In this document: one piece after another, positions 1 to 8,302 of the stretch
How the letters are laid out: every line of letters starts with the position of its first letter
Numbering within the stretch: position 1 is the first letter of the stretch
Origin: Comamonas testosteroni ATCC 11996
GTDB lineage: Bacteria; Pseudomonadota; Gammaproteobacteria; Burkholderiales; Burkholderiaceae_C
DNA: 64,000 bases
Assembly (NCBI RefSeq): GCF_000241525.1
Contig: NZ_AHIL01000029.1
Location: 124,001 to 188,000 of the forward strand
Reading direction: 5' to 3'
Translations under genes and position numbers: made by a program
The notes under the pieces: generated by a model
The model's database searches: none
What the model was told of the DNA's origin: nothing
What the model saw: only the letters and a program-made list of their open reading frames with translations

Positions 1-207
1 CCTGGCGACGAGATCAGCTATATCAGCGAGGGTGAGGTCGATCTGCTGATCGACGGCCAGCCGCCGCGCACGCTCAAGGCCGGCGAGACCTTTGTCGTGC
101 CCGCGGGTGTGATTCATGACGCACACAACGCCAGCAATGGCACGGTCAAGCTGATTGGCGTGTATGTCGTGGAGAAGGGCAAGCCTCTGGCCACACCGGC
201 CCCTTGA
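1..207 (+). CDS. Cupin-domain protein, C-terminal part (5' end outside window)
   Basis: Frame 1 is open from the left edge to a TGA at 205-207 and encodes 68 residues. The sequence has the second half of a cupin_2 barrel: a glycine-rich turn with GDEISYISEGEV, then AGETFVVPAGVIHDAHNA, where PAG followed by a histidine is the usual second cupin motif with a metal-ligand position. Family members bind metal or small ligands and range from enzymes to sensors, so the substrate cannot be named from this fragment. A terminator-type hairpin follows at 236-262, so this looks like the last gene of its transcript. Confidence 0.75.
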   Translation, partial: PGDEISYISEGEVDLLIDGQPPRTLKAGETFVVPAGVIHDAHNASNGTVKLIGVYVVEKGKPLATPAP

Positions 208-235
208 GCACCGCACAGCTTTGACCGACCAAGAC

Positions 236-264
236 AAGGCCGCAGTCCATCGCTGCGGCCTTTG
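236..264 (+). terminator. Rho-independent-type terminator after the cupin gene
   Basis: A perfect 10-bp inverted repeat (AAGGCCGCAG at 236-245 and CTGCGGCCTT at 253-262) with a 7-base loop is followed by TGTT. The T run is short, so termination efficiency is uncertain. It lies 29 bases after the cupin stop codon and 40 bases before the next start. Confidence 0.6.
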
Positions 265-301
265 TTCCTTGCTCGGCTCTTCTTCTGTAGGATCAACCCA
301 C

Positions 302-667
302 ATGAAGCACACCGTTACCGCCTTGCTGCTGGGTGCAGCCTGCAGCTTGAGCCTTGCCGCATCGCCCGCACCTGCGGCGACTCAGGAGATCGAGTACCTG
401 ATCGGCCATCTCAAAGCCTCGGGCTGCGAGTTTGAGCGCAATGGCAGCTGGCATGACAGCGCCAAGGCCGCCGAGCATCTGCGCGGCAAATACGACTATC
501 TGCTCAAAAAGGGCTTGGTGGCAACAGCCGAGGACTTCATTGCCCGCGCAGGCACGGAGAGCAGCATCAGCCACAAGCCCTACCAGGTGCGCTGCAGCGG
601 CAAGCAGGCCGAAGCCAGCGCCAGCTGGCTGCAGGCCGAGCTCAAGCGCTACCGCAACCGCCAGTAG
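302..667 (+). CDS. Small exported DUF5329-type protein
   Basis: The ATG at 302 gives a 121-residue protein that begins with a clear Sec signal peptide (MKHTVTALLLGAACSLSLA, probable cleavage near residue 26 after APA). An upstream in-frame start at 155 would bury this signal peptide inside the cupin gene and was not used. The mature part has a helix with EIEYLIGHLKASGCEFERNG, then HLRGKYDYLL, and a second cysteine in YQVRC; two cysteines in an exported protein could form a disulfide. The pattern matches the DUF5329 family of periplasmic proteins, whose function is not known to me. It is convergent with the next gene, 16 bases away. Confidence 0.7.
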   Translation: MKHTVTALLLGAACSLSLAASPAPAATQEIEYLIGHLKASGCEFERNGSWHDSAKAAEHLRGKYDYLLKKGLVATAEDFIARAGTESSISHKPYQVRCSGKQAEASASWLQAELKRYRNRQ

Positions 668-683
668 CGCTCAGCAACCCGCG

Positions 684-1559
684 TCAGCCCGCGCGCTTGA
701 CGGCCGCATCGCACCAGCGCTGCGCCACCTGGGGCGAGGTACTGCAGACGGCATCGTGCGTGACCGTGGTCACGGCGCGCTCCAGCAGCTGGATATCGGC
801 TTCGTGCTGACGTGCCACATGCGGGTCTTCAAAGAAAATGGCCCGGTGGCAGCGCTTTTCCAGCACCAGATCTGCAATCTGCGCATCGCCGCCCAGCGGC
901 CCGCTGTTGTAGCGGTCCACCCAGGGCTTGTCGGCAGGCCAGCCCTTGCTCCAGGCCATCTCGTTGAGCTTCTGACCCGTGGTGCCCGTGCCCACGCGGC
1001 GGCGGTAGCGGCTGAGCAGCTCGAAGTTGCGCGCAGCAAAGTCCAGCATGGTGGGCTTCATGGCATCGTGGGCAATCAGCGCCAGCGTCTGGTTTTCGTA
1101 GTCATGAAAGCGGTCGGCATTGCGGTCACGCCCCAGGCCGGCGTGAATGCGCTCCATCTCGATCCAGTCGCGCGTGGAGGCGACCGTGGAAAGAAAAGGC
1201 TTGCCATGAATCACGCACTGGCGCTTCAAGGCCAGGGCTTCAGGGAAGATGGACGAGGGGTCCACCGGGTCCATCAGGTAGATGGCGCCATCGAGAGTGC
1301 GCTCGTCACCCTCCATGCCCACCACCTCGGCCACCAGCCTCATGAGACCGCCCTCGCGGCCATAGGGGTAGCGAACCAGGCCTCTGTAGCCCTGGAGCAT
1401 GCTGGCCGCCGTGATGGCGTCATAGGTGCGGCCCACGGTATGAAAGCCCAGCTTGAGCTCGCGAATTCCGGCCTCGCAGGCGCGCAGCAAGGCAAACAGC
1501 GCGGCGTCCTCGGTTTGGTGGTGGAGTTTGTTGGCGGCAAGACCCAGGCAGATCGACAT
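684..1559 (-). CDS. Tandem methylglyoxal-synthase-like protein with a degenerate N-terminal domain
   Basis: The protein has 291 residues, about twice the 152 of E. coli MgsA, which converts dihydroxyacetone phosphate to methylglyoxal and phosphate. Residues about 158-285 align with MgsA: LIAHD (H164, D165), GTGTTG (190-195, phosphate binding), SGPLGGDAQI with D225 at the catalytic aspartate position, and QHEAD with H252 and D255. Residues about 3-134 show the same fold order: TVGRTYDAI in place of the GTTG loop, YGREGGLMRL in place of GPMGGDQQV, then DGAIYLMDPVDP and KPFLSTVASTRDWI. In that copy the catalytic aspartate is L72 and both active-site histidines are missing. I infer an internal duplication with one inactive copy. 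It is transcribed alone, divergently from the hydrolase at 1743. The C-terminal half looks catalytically competent; the role of the N-terminal half is unknown. Confidence 0.8.
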   Translation of the reverse strand: MSICLGLAANKLHHQTEDAALFALLRACEAGIRELKLGFHTVGRTYDAITAASMLQGYRGLVRYPYGREGGLMRLVAEVVGMEGDERTLDGAIYLMDPVDPSSIFPEALALKRQCVIHGKPFLSTVASTRDWIEMERIHAGLGRDRNADRFHDYENQTLALIAHDAMKPTMLDFAARNFELLSRYRRRVGTGTTGQKLNEMAWSKGWPADKPWVDRYNSGPLGGDAQIADLVLEKRCHRAIFFEDPHVARQHEADIQLLERAVTTVTHDAVCSTSPQVAQRWCDAAVKRAG

Positions 1560-1742
1560 AGTGAACTAATCCTTCAAACAGGCTTCAAACGCTCGCAAAC
1601 TCTGCGCAACCAGCTATGTATTTGCGGTTTGAAACACCCGCAAGAATATCGCCAATTCATGCACTCCAGATGACTGGGGCCGGGTCAGACAGCCATACTT
1701 GCACAGCACTTGACAGCCGCCCTCTTCCGCCGCACTCCTTCC

Positions 1743-2606
1743 ATGCCCAAGACCTCACGCTTTTGCAGCCCCCGCCGCCTCGCGGCAGCACTCGGTCTGG
1801 CCTTGCTGCTGGCGCTCGCGATCTGGGGCATGCGCGAGATCGATGCCCGGCAGCGGGTCTGGATTTTTCAGCCCAGCGACCGCAGCTGGCCCGGCGCCAA
1901 CACGGCCGGCATGCAGGAGCAATGGATAGACTTTCACAGCCGCGACGGCAGCGCCGCCAGGCTGCACGCCCTGTGGATGCCGTCCAGCGATGCACGTGCC
2001 CCGCTGCTGCTGTTTCTGCATGGAGCGAGCTGGAATGTGACGGGCTCCTCACCACGCATACGGCGCCTGCAGGCCATGGGCTTTTCGGTGCTGGCCGTGG
2101 ACTACCGCGGCTTTGGCAAGAGCAGCCCGGCCCTGCCCTCGCAGACCTCGGCCGCCGAGGATGCCCGCGCTGCCTGGGACTGGCTGGGCCGCAAGGCCGC
2201 AGGCAGGCAGCGCTATATCTTCGGCCACTCGCTGGGCGGCGCTGTCGCTATCGACCTGGCCAGCTCCGTCAAGGATGAAAGCGGGGTGCTGGTCGAGTCC
2301 ACCTTCACCAGCATTCCCGATGTGTTCGACTCCATGCGCTGGGGCTGGCTGCCCGTGAACTGGTTGATCACGCAGCGTTTCAACTCGATCGATAGGGTGG
2401 CAGACATTGGCTCGCCGCTGCTGGTCGTGCACGGCACGGCAGACCCGCTGATTCCGGCCCGGCTGGGTCAGCGGCTGTTCGATGCGGCGCGCGAGCCCAA
2501 GCGCCTGATCCTGGTCGAAGGTGCCAGCCACCACAACACCCAGTCCAGGGCCCTGGTGCAATATCGCCAGGCACTGCATGAGCTGTTCGGCCTGAATCCG
2601 CGCTGA
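1743..2606 (+). CDS. Membrane-anchored alpha/beta hydrolase
   Basis: The ATG at 1743 gives 287 residues; an in-frame TTG at 1710 would add 11 residues without a ribosome binding site. Residues 12-28 form one hydrophobic segment after a basic start, so the enzyme is probably anchored in the inner membrane with its domain in the periplasm. The hydrolase core is visible: FLHGASWN (oxyanion-hole region), VDYRGFGKS (119-127), the nucleophile elbow GHSLGG with S163, D234 in HGTADPLIP and H263 or H264 in GASHHN. It resembles the YfhR/BEM46 group of serine hydrolases. The substrate is unknown. It is followed after 68 bases by the efflux pump gene on the same strand. Confidence 0.8.
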   Translation: MPKTSRFCSPRRLAAALGLALLLALAIWGMREIDARQRVWIFQPSDRSWPGANTAGMQEQWIDFHSRDGSAARLHALWMPSSDARAPLLLFLHGASWNVTGSSPRIRRLQAMGFSVLAVDYRGFGKSSPALPSQTSAAEDARAAWDWLGRKAAGRQRYIFGHSLGGAVAIDLASSVKDESGVLVESTFTSIPDVFDSMRWGWLPVNWLITQRFNSIDRVADIGSPLLVVHGTADPLIPARLGQRLFDAAREPKRLILVEGASHHNTQSRALVQYRQALHELFGLNPR

Positions 2607-2674
2607 GCGACATCGCCACATACTGTCTCGTCAGCATACGGATCAATGAACAGGTTCTGATAGGCTGTCCGGCT

Positions 2675-3940
2675 ATGTCTGCGCCGCCTGCCCTGAACTC
2701 AAAGCCAAATCCCGCTCAATCTCTTAATGAGCAAGCGAAGAGTGCTCCTGAATCTGCAGTCTTCGTGATTCTCACGCTGGGGCTGCTGCTGGGTCTTCAG
2801 CCGCTGGCAACCGACCTCTATCTGCCCGCCCTACCCCAGCTGCAGCAAGGCTTTGGCGCCCATGTCTCGCAGGCCCAGCTGACGCTGACCGGCTTTTTGC
2901 TGGCCTTTGGCTGCTCGCAGATTCTCTGGGGCCCGCTGTCGGACCGGCTGGGTCGCCGCCCCATCTTGCTGCTGGGCATCAGCGGCTATGTGATCGCCGC
3001 GCTGGGCTGCGCCAGCGCCCAGAGCATGGAGGCCTTGATTGCCTGGCGCAGCCTGCAAGGCGCAGCCCTGGGCGCCGGCGTGATGTGCGCTCGTGCCGTG
3101 GTGCGCGATCTCTACGCACCGCATATGGGCGCGCAAGTCATGTCCAAGGCGCTGACGGGCCTGGGCGTGCTGGCTTTTCTGGCGCCCATCAGCGGCAGCT
3201 TGCTCGTGGGTTGGCTGGGCTGGCGCTCCACCATGCTGGCCCAGGCCTTCATGGGCGGTCTGGCCTGGCTGCTGGTGGTACTGCGCTTCAGGGAATCGAT
3301 TCCCCAGCGCAACCCGCAGGCGCTGCAAGCGGGCAATCTGCTGCGCACCTGGTCGCGCATTGTGCGCAACCCCATGTTCCAGGCCTACAACCTGCTGACC
3401 TGTTTCAGCTATGCGGGCCTGTTCACCAATCTGGCGGCCTCTTCGTTCACCTATATCAACGTGCTGCATATGGAGCGTACGCAATACGGACTGATGCTGG
3501 GCGGCAACGCGTTGTGCTATATCGCAGGCACCTTTGCCTGCCGCCGTCTGCTGCGCAGCATGAGTGTGCGGCGCGCCGTGGCCGTGGCGGGAGTGCTGTC
3601 GCTGACGGCCGGCTCCATCATGGGCCTGGCAGCCCTGGCCGATCTGCGCAGCATCTGGGCCTATGCCCTGCCTTTTTGCCTCTACCAGATCGCCCACGGC
3701 ATTCACATGCCCTGCGGACAAAGCAATGCCATCGCGCCCTTCCCCCAGGCAGCGGGTACGGCCTCGGCCATCAACGGCCTGGTGATGATGCTCATGGCGT
3801 TTGCCATGGGGCATTGGCTGGGACTGAATCTGGATAAGGACTCCACCATGCCGCTGGCCTTCGGCATCTGGTTCTGGTCGGCCTGCACGGCCATCACGGC
3901 ATGGACGCTGGTACAGCGTTTTGGCATCAGCAAATCATGA
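2675..3940 (+). CDS. MFS drug-efflux transporter, Bcr/CflA family
   Basis: The protein has 421 residues and about twelve hydrophobic segments. The Bcr/CflA subgroup features are near the start: ATDLYLPALP (46-55, with D47 in TM1) and motif A between TM2 and TM3, GPLSDRLGRRP (86-96). Family members export drugs or small metabolites such as chloramphenicol, bicyclomycin or cysteine by proton antiport across the inner membrane. The N-terminal 28 residues are polar and unusually long for the family, so a later start is possible, although no strong ribosome binding site decides this. No regulator gene sits beside it. Confidence 0.85.
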   Translation: MSAPPALNSKPNPAQSLNEQAKSAPESAVFVILTLGLLLGLQPLATDLYLPALPQLQQGFGAHVSQAQLTLTGFLLAFGCSQILWGPLSDRLGRRPILLLGISGYVIAALGCASAQSMEALIAWRSLQGAALGAGVMCARAVVRDLYAPHMGAQVMSKALTGLGVLAFLAPISGSLLVGWLGWRSTMLAQAFMGGLAWLLVVLRFRESIPQRNPQALQAGNLLRTWSRIVRNPMFQAYNLLTCFSYAGLFTNLAASSFTYINVLHMERTQYGLMLGGNALCYIAGTFACRRLLRSMSVRRAVAVAGVLSLTAGSIMGLAALADLRSIWAYALPFCLYQIAHGIHMPCGQSNAIAPFPQAAGTASAINGLVMMLMAFAMGHWLGLNLDKDSTMPLAFGIWFWSACTAITAWTLVQRFGISKS

Positions 3941-4057
3941 TTTGAAATAAGATGATTTAGATATTTAAAAACCAATTTTTATTATTTTTCTTTTTATAGA
4001 GATTTTTTGAGAATGCCTGGACTGGCCAACGCGCCGCACTTTTTGTGATCTCCAGCC
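3941..4057 (+). promoter_or_regulatory. Strongly AT-rich leader before the Bug receptor gene
   Basis: Bases about 3941-4010 are almost entirely A and T in otherwise GC-rich DNA. Several weak sigma-70-like hexamers are present (TTGAAA at 3942-3947, later TATT and TATAGA strings), but no pair has a convincing 17-base spacing. AT-rich tracts of this kind act as UP elements or H-NS/MvaT-type targets in related bacteria. The call rests on composition and position only. Confidence 0.35.
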
Positions 4058-5056
4058 ATGCATTCCCGCCGCTCATTTCTGCAGCAATCGCTGCTCGCCG
4101 CCAGCTCTGCCGGCTTCTCATTAAGCTCCCTGGCCAAAGCCGCCGAGATCTCTGCCGTGCCTCAGGCCAGTCGCATCCTGGTGGGCTTTGGCGCAGGCGG
4201 CGGCATCGATCTGCTGGCACGCGTGCTGGCCGAAAGCATCGCAGCACAACTGGGCAAGAGCCACTATGTGGTGGTGGACAACAAGCCCGGCGCCAACGGC
4301 CAGATTGCCGCACAGACCCTGCTCAACGCCCCCAGCGACGGCAGCACCTATCTGATCGCGCCGCTGATCACCCCGGTGCTATCGCAGATCGTCTACAAAA
4401 AGCCCGGCTACGATCCAGCACGCGACTTTTCCCCGGTAGGTCTGCTCGCACATTTCCAGTTCGGGCTGGCCGTCCCCGCCAGGCACCCGGCGCGCAATAT
4501 TCAGGAATATGTGGCCTGGCTCAAGGCCAACCCCGACAAAGCCAACTTCGGCAGCCCCGCCGTGGGCAGCCTGCCGCATTTCTTCGGACTGCTGCTGGGC
4601 GAAGCTGCGGGCGTCAACATCGTGCATGTGCCCTACAAGGGCGGCCCGGCCATGATGACGGATCTGATCAGCGGCCAGCTGGCCTCCGCCATCCAGACCA
4701 CCAGCGAGCTCGCTCCGCTGCACAAGGAAGGCAAGGTGCGCATTCTGGGCACCTTCGGCAGCCAGCGCGGCCGCGAGCTGCCCGATGTGCCGACCTTTGC
4801 CGAAGCCGGCTACCCCAAGGCCACAGGCAGCGGTTGGTACAGCCTGTGGGCACGCAAAGGCACTTCGCCCGAAGCCATTGCCGCGGTCAACCGCGCCGTC
4901 AACCATGCGCTGCTGGACCCCAAGCTGCAACCCAAATGGGCGGAGCTGTCCCTGCAGCCCGACCCGCGCACGCCGCAGGCGCTGGAGCAGTTGCGCGTGG
5001 CCGAAGTCGCCAAGTGGCGTCCCGTGATCACCAACTCCGGCTTTGCCATCGAATAA
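4058..5056 (+). CDS. Bug/TctC-family periplasmic solute receptor
   Basis: The protein has 332 residues and starts with a Tat-like signal (SRRSFLQQ at 3-10, hydrophobic segment, cleavage near residue 28). The mature part carries the family landmarks: RILVGFGAGGGIDLLARVLAE, VVVDNKPGANGQIAAQ, ARDFSPVGLLA, HVPYKGGPAMMTDLISGQ and FAEAGYPKATGSGWYSLWARKGTSPE. Bug proteins bind carboxylated or otherwise anionic small molecules in the periplasm, and many are encoded far from any tripartite tricarboxylate transporter membrane genes. None of these membrane genes is present here. The gene is followed after 16 bases by a sulfatase, which suggests co-transcription and a sulfated ligand, but that is inference. 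Confidence 0.88.
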   Translation: MHSRRSFLQQSLLAASSAGFSLSSLAKAAEISAVPQASRILVGFGAGGGIDLLARVLAESIAAQLGKSHYVVVDNKPGANGQIAAQTLLNAPSDGSTYLIAPLITPVLSQIVYKKPGYDPARDFSPVGLLAHFQFGLAVPARHPARNIQEYVAWLKANPDKANFGSPAVGSLPHFFGLLLGEAAGVNIVHVPYKGGPAMMTDLISGQLASAIQTTSELAPLHKEGKVRILGTFGSQRGRELPDVPTFAEAGYPKATGSGWYSLWARKGTSPEAIAAVNRAVNHALLDPKLQPKWAELSLQPDPRTPQALEQLRVAEVAKWRPVITNSGFAIE

Positions 5057-5072
5057 GCAGAACGACCTACTC

Positions 5073-6395
5073 ATGACCGCACCGAATATCGTTTTCATCC
5101 TGGCCGACGATCTCGGCTGGGCCGACCTGGGCGTCTATGGCGCCACCGATTTCAAGACCCCGCATCTGGACCGCCTCGCCGCCCAGGGCGTGCGCTTCAA
5201 TCAGGCCTATGCCAACTCGGCAGTCTGCTCGGCCACCCGCATTGCGCTGATCACCGGGCGCTATCAGTACCGGCTGCAGGCCGGGCTTGAAGAGCCGCTG
5301 GCACGCCATGGTGCGCAACTCGGCCTGCCAGCCGATCACCCCACGCTGCCATCGCTGCTCAAGCAAGCCGGCTACGACACGGCACTGATAGGCAAATGGC
5401 ACCTGGGCAAGCCGCCCGCGTACGGCCCACAGCTCAGCGGCTACGACTACTTCTTCGGCAACCACAGCGGTGCCATCGACTACTTCACGCACAAGCCCGG
5501 CGTGGGCGAACAGTTCAGCTCCGACCTCTGGCAAGGCAACGAGCCCGTGGAGCGCACGGGCTACTACACCTACATCCTGGGGGATGAGGCCACGCGCTAT
5601 GTGCATGAGCGCAAGGGTCAGGACAAGCCTTTTTTCCTGTCACTGCACTTCACGGCACCGCACTGGCCCTGGGAAGGGCCCGACGACGAGCATGTCGCGC
5701 ACAGCATCAAGGATCTGTTCCACTACGACGGCGGCAGTCTGAAGAAATACGGCGAAATCGTCGAGGCCCTGGACAAGGCCGTAGGCCAGGTACTGCAGGC
5801 GCTCGATGACAGCGGCCAGGCCGACAACACCATCGTCATCTTCACCAGCGACAACGGCGGCGAGCGCTTTTCCAAGACCTGGCCCTTCACGGGCCAGAAG
5901 ACCGAGCTGCTCGAAGGCGGCATCCGCGTGCCCACGCTGCTGCGCTGGAGCGCCCGCATCCAACCCCAGGTCCAGGAGCAGGTCACGGCCAGCTTTGACT
6001 GGCTGCCCACGCTGCTGGCTGCTGCCGGAGCCAGGCAACACCCGGATTTCCCGAGTGACGGCCAGAACATCCTGCCCATACTGGAAGGCCACGCGGCCCA
6101 AACGGAGCGCAGCCTGTTCTGGCGCTACAAATCCCAGGCCCAGCGTGCCGTGCGCCAGGGTCCCTGGAAATACCTCAAGATCAACGACAACGAGTTCTTG
6201 TTCAATGTGGAGGAGGACGCCCGCGAGCGCGCCAATCTCAAGGTGCATCAGCCCGAGATCTTTGCCGAACTGCGCAGGCAATGGGAGCAGTGGAACGAGC
6301 AGTTGCTGCCCATCACGGCAGAAAACTACAGCCACGGCCTCTCGCCCGATATTCAGGCCGACCGCTATGTGCCGGAACGACTGAGCCAGGGCTAG
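5073..6395 (+). CDS. Sulfatase (arylsulfatase/alkaline phosphatase superfamily)
   Basis: The ATG at 5073 gives 440 residues starting MTAPNIVFILADDLGW, where D12 and D13 are metal ligands. A TTG 30 bases upstream lies inside the Bug gene and was not chosen. The sulfatase signature is CSATR with C52, the residue converted to formylglycine by a maturation enzyme that is not encoded in this window, followed by ALITGRYQYR. Further landmarks are GKWHLG (108-113) and FTSDNGG (257-263), which complete the metal site. No signal peptide is visible, so the enzyme is predicted to be cytoplasmic. It would release sulfate from a sulfate ester and probably works on the ligand delivered by the adjacent Bug system. 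Confidence 0.85.
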   Translation: MTAPNIVFILADDLGWADLGVYGATDFKTPHLDRLAAQGVRFNQAYANSAVCSATRIALITGRYQYRLQAGLEEPLARHGAQLGLPADHPTLPSLLKQAGYDTALIGKWHLGKPPAYGPQLSGYDYFFGNHSGAIDYFTHKPGVGEQFSSDLWQGNEPVERTGYYTYILGDEATRYVHERKGQDKPFFLSLHFTAPHWPWEGPDDEHVAHSIKDLFHYDGGSLKKYGEIVEALDKAVGQVLQALDDSGQADNTIVIFTSDNGGERFSKTWPFTGQKTELLEGGIRVPTLLRWSARIQPQVQEQVTASFDWLPTLLAAAGARQHPDFPSDGQNILPILEGHAAQTERSLFWRYKSQAQRAVRQGPWKYLKINDNEFLFNVEEDARERANLKVHQPEIFAELRRQWEQWNEQLLPITAENYSHGLSPDIQADRYVPERLSQG

Positions 6396-6421
6396 GCCGG
6401 GCAGGTCACTAAATCCCGCCG

Positions 6422-6438
6422 CTGCCGCAAGGCGGCAG
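6422..6438. terminator. Small hairpin after the sulfatase gene
   Basis: A perfect 7-bp inverted repeat (CTGCCGC at 6422-6428, GCGGCAG at 6432-6438) with a 3-base loop lies 27 bases after the sulfatase stop. No T run follows, so it may be a weak or factor-assisted terminator. Confidence 0.35.
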
Positions 6439-6461
6439 GCTGCGTTATCCTTCACAACCAG

Positions 6462-6494
6462 CAAGAACCAATGGCCGACGGTCATTGGTTCTTG
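6462..6494. promoter_or_regulatory. Perfect 12-bp inverted repeat in the miaA leader
   Basis: CAAGAACCAATG at 6462-6473 pairs with CATTGGTTCTTG at 6483-6494 around a 9-base loop. No U run follows. The repeat ends 28 bases before the miaA ATG, so it could be a leader-RNA hairpin or a dimeric operator. Confidence 0.5.
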
Positions 6495-6521
6495 TGCTTT
6501 GACCTGTACGGATTTCGCCCC

Positions 6522-7529
6522 ATGACTGCTGCCCACGCCCTGCCCTGTATCGCCATTGCCGGCCCCACTGCCTCGGGCAAGACTGCGGCAGCGCTGGCAT
6601 TGGCCGAGCGGCTGGCGCAACGCGGTCAGAAGGCCGAGATCATCAGCGTGGATTCGGCCCTGGTCTACAAAGGCATGGACATCGGCACGGCCAAGCCCAC
6701 GGCGGCAGAGCTGGCCGCCGTCCCGCATCACCTCATCGACATCATCGATCCGTTGCAGGCCTACAGCGCGGCCGAGTTCGTGCGCGACACGCAGAAGCTG
6801 GTCGATGAAATCCGCGCCCGCCAGGCCATACCTCTGCTGGTGGGCGGCACCATGCTGTATTTCAAGGCGCTGATGGACGGGCTCGACGATATGCCCGCAG
6901 CCAACCCCGACGTGCGCGCCATGCTGGACGCGCAGGCCGCCGAGCTGGGCTGGCCCGCCATGCATGCAAGACTGGCCCAAGTGGACCCCGTCACCGCCGC
7001 ACGCCTGGCCCCCGGCGACAGCCAGCGCATCCAGCGCGCACTCGAGGTCTGGCAGGTCTCGGGCAAACCGCTTTCGAGCTTTCACACGACCAGAAGCAAG
7101 ACAGGCCCTGCAGAACAGATGGGACTTGCAATGCTTTTCTCGCTGGAGCCTGCAGAGCGAGCCTGGCTGCACCAGCGCATTGCGCTGCGCTTTGACCTGA
7201 TGCTGGAGCAAGGCTTCCTCGACGAAGTGCGCAGCCTGCGCGCGCGCGGCGATCTGCATCTGAACCTGCCCTCGATGCGCTGCGTGGGCTATCGCCAGGC
7301 CTGGGAAGTGCTGGACGCGCTGGAGGCCGATCCCGGCAAACCGCTGGACATGGCAGGCCTGCGCGAGCGCGGCATCGCATCCACACGCCAGTTGGCCAAG
7401 CGCCAGATCACCTGGCTGCGCTCCATGCCCCAGCGCCATGCCATTGCCTGCGATGCGCCGGGCGCCCAGCAGCAACTGCTGGATGCGGCCATGGCGGCCA
7501 TTGACGCAGCACAGCAGGCCGCAAGCTAA
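6522..7529 (+). CDS. miaA: tRNA dimethylallyltransferase MiaA
   Basis: MiaA transfers the dimethylallyl group to A37 of tRNAs that read UNN codons. The ATG at 6522 gives 335 residues. The frame is open 51 bases further up, but that start would fall within the leader hairpin. Visible motifs are the P-loop GPTASGKT (14-21), [18 protein letters not shown] (43-60, tRNA and substrate binding), [30 protein letters not shown] and [12 protein letters not shown] near the C terminus. In the second motif the residue after DSA is leucine where many relatives have glutamine. The gene is not beside hfq or mutL here. It is followed after 38 bases by the ABC ATPase gene. Confidence 0.95.
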   Translation: MTAAHALPCIAIAGPTASGKTAAALALAERLAQRGQKAEIISVDSALVYKGMDIGTAKPTAAELAAVPHHLIDIIDPLQAYSAAEFVRDTQKLVDEIRARQAIPLLVGGTMLYFKALMDGLDDMPAANPDVRAMLDAQAAELGWPAMHARLAQVDPVTAARLAPGDSQRIQRALEVWQVSGKPLSSFHTTRSKTGPAEQMGLAMLFSLEPAERAWLHQRIALRFDLMLEQGFLDEVRSLRARGDLHLNLPSMRCVGYRQAWEVLDALEADPGKPLDMAGLRERGIASTRQLAKRQITWLRSMPQRHAIACDAPGAQQQLLDAAMAAIDAAQQAAS

Positions 7530-7567
7530 GGACCTTTCGCAGCAGCGTCCCTCGTTAAGATCGCTGC

Positions 7568-8302
7568 ATGGCTGCCACCGACTCACCCCACGCCCATCCG
7601 CTGCTGCAGGTCAGCGACCTTGCCAAACTCTATGGCGAGGGCGAGGCCCAGACTACGGTCTTTGCGCAGGTGAGCTGCGAGATCGCCGCCGGCGAATTTG
7701 TCGCCATCGTCGGCAACTCCGGCGTGGGCAAATCCACCTTCCTCAACTGCCTGGCCGGGCTGGACAGCTGGCAGCAAGGCCGGGTTCTGCACAACGGCAC
7801 GGATCTGTCCACGCTCGATGAAGCCCGGCGCGCCATCTGGCGGCGCGCGCATCTGGGCTTTGTGTTCCAGGCCTTTCATGTGCTGCCCCATCTCGATGTG
7901 GCGCAGAACATTGCCCTGCCGCTGATGCTGCTGGGCCGCATGGACGGCCAGAGTCAGCAGCGCGTGCAGCAGGTGCTGCAAGCCGTGGGACTCGCGGGTC
8001 TGGGCCAGCGCCTGCCCCAGCAGCTCAGCGGCGGCCAGTTGCAGCGCGTGGCCATTGCGCGTGCCCTGGTGCATTCACCGCCTCTGCTGCTGGCCGATGA
8101 GCCCACGGGCAATCTAGACCCGTCCACTGCTCAGCAGATCATGGATTTGCTGCTGCAGCAAACCCGCGACAACGGCACGGCGCTGGTACTGGTCACCCAT
8201 TCCGCAGAAGCGGCCAGGCGCGCCGACCGCGTGCTGCGCCTGACGGCAGACGGCATGCAGGCCGAGCTCTCGACATCGCAGCAAAGCGCGCTAGGCCTGT
8301 GA
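7568..8302 (+). CDS. ABC transporter ATP-binding protein (LolD/MacB-like, AttE-type)
   Basis: The protein has 244 residues with a complete nucleotide-binding domain: Walker A GNSGVGKS (49-56), Q-loop VFQAFHVLP (99-107), ABC signature LSGGQ (153-157), Walker [13 protein letters not shown] (173-184) and an H-loop histidine in VLVTHS. It belongs to the group that energises FtsX-type permeases for extraction of lipids, lipoproteins or peptides from the membrane rather than for uptake. Its stop codon overlaps the permease start (GTGA at 8299-8302), which shows translational coupling. With the permease and the lipocalin-like protein downstream it resembles AttE of the AttEFGH systems. Confidence 0.88.
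   Translation: MAATDSPHAHPLLQVSDLAKLYGEGEAQTTVFAQVSCEIAAGEFVAIVGNSGVGKSTFLNCLAGLDSWQQGRVLHNGTDLSTLDEARRAIWRRAHLGFVFQAFHVLPHLDVAQNIALPLMLLGRMDGQSQQRVQQVLQAVGLAGLGQRLPQQLSGGQLQRVAIARALVHSPPLLLADEPTGNLDPSTAQQIMDLLLQQTRDNGTALVLVTHSAEAARRADRVLRLTADGMQAELSTSQQSALGL

Noticed and set aside
1620..1645. Imperfect TTGCGG/CCGCAA inverted repeat in the divergent gap at 1560-1742
   Set aside because: It has only six paired bases with a long loop and no further support, so it could arise by chance.
432..1673. Plus-strand open frame of 413 codons opposite the methylglyoxal-synthase-like gene
   Set aside because: It is antisense to a gene with clear catalytic motifs and starts within the DUF5329-type gene in another frame.
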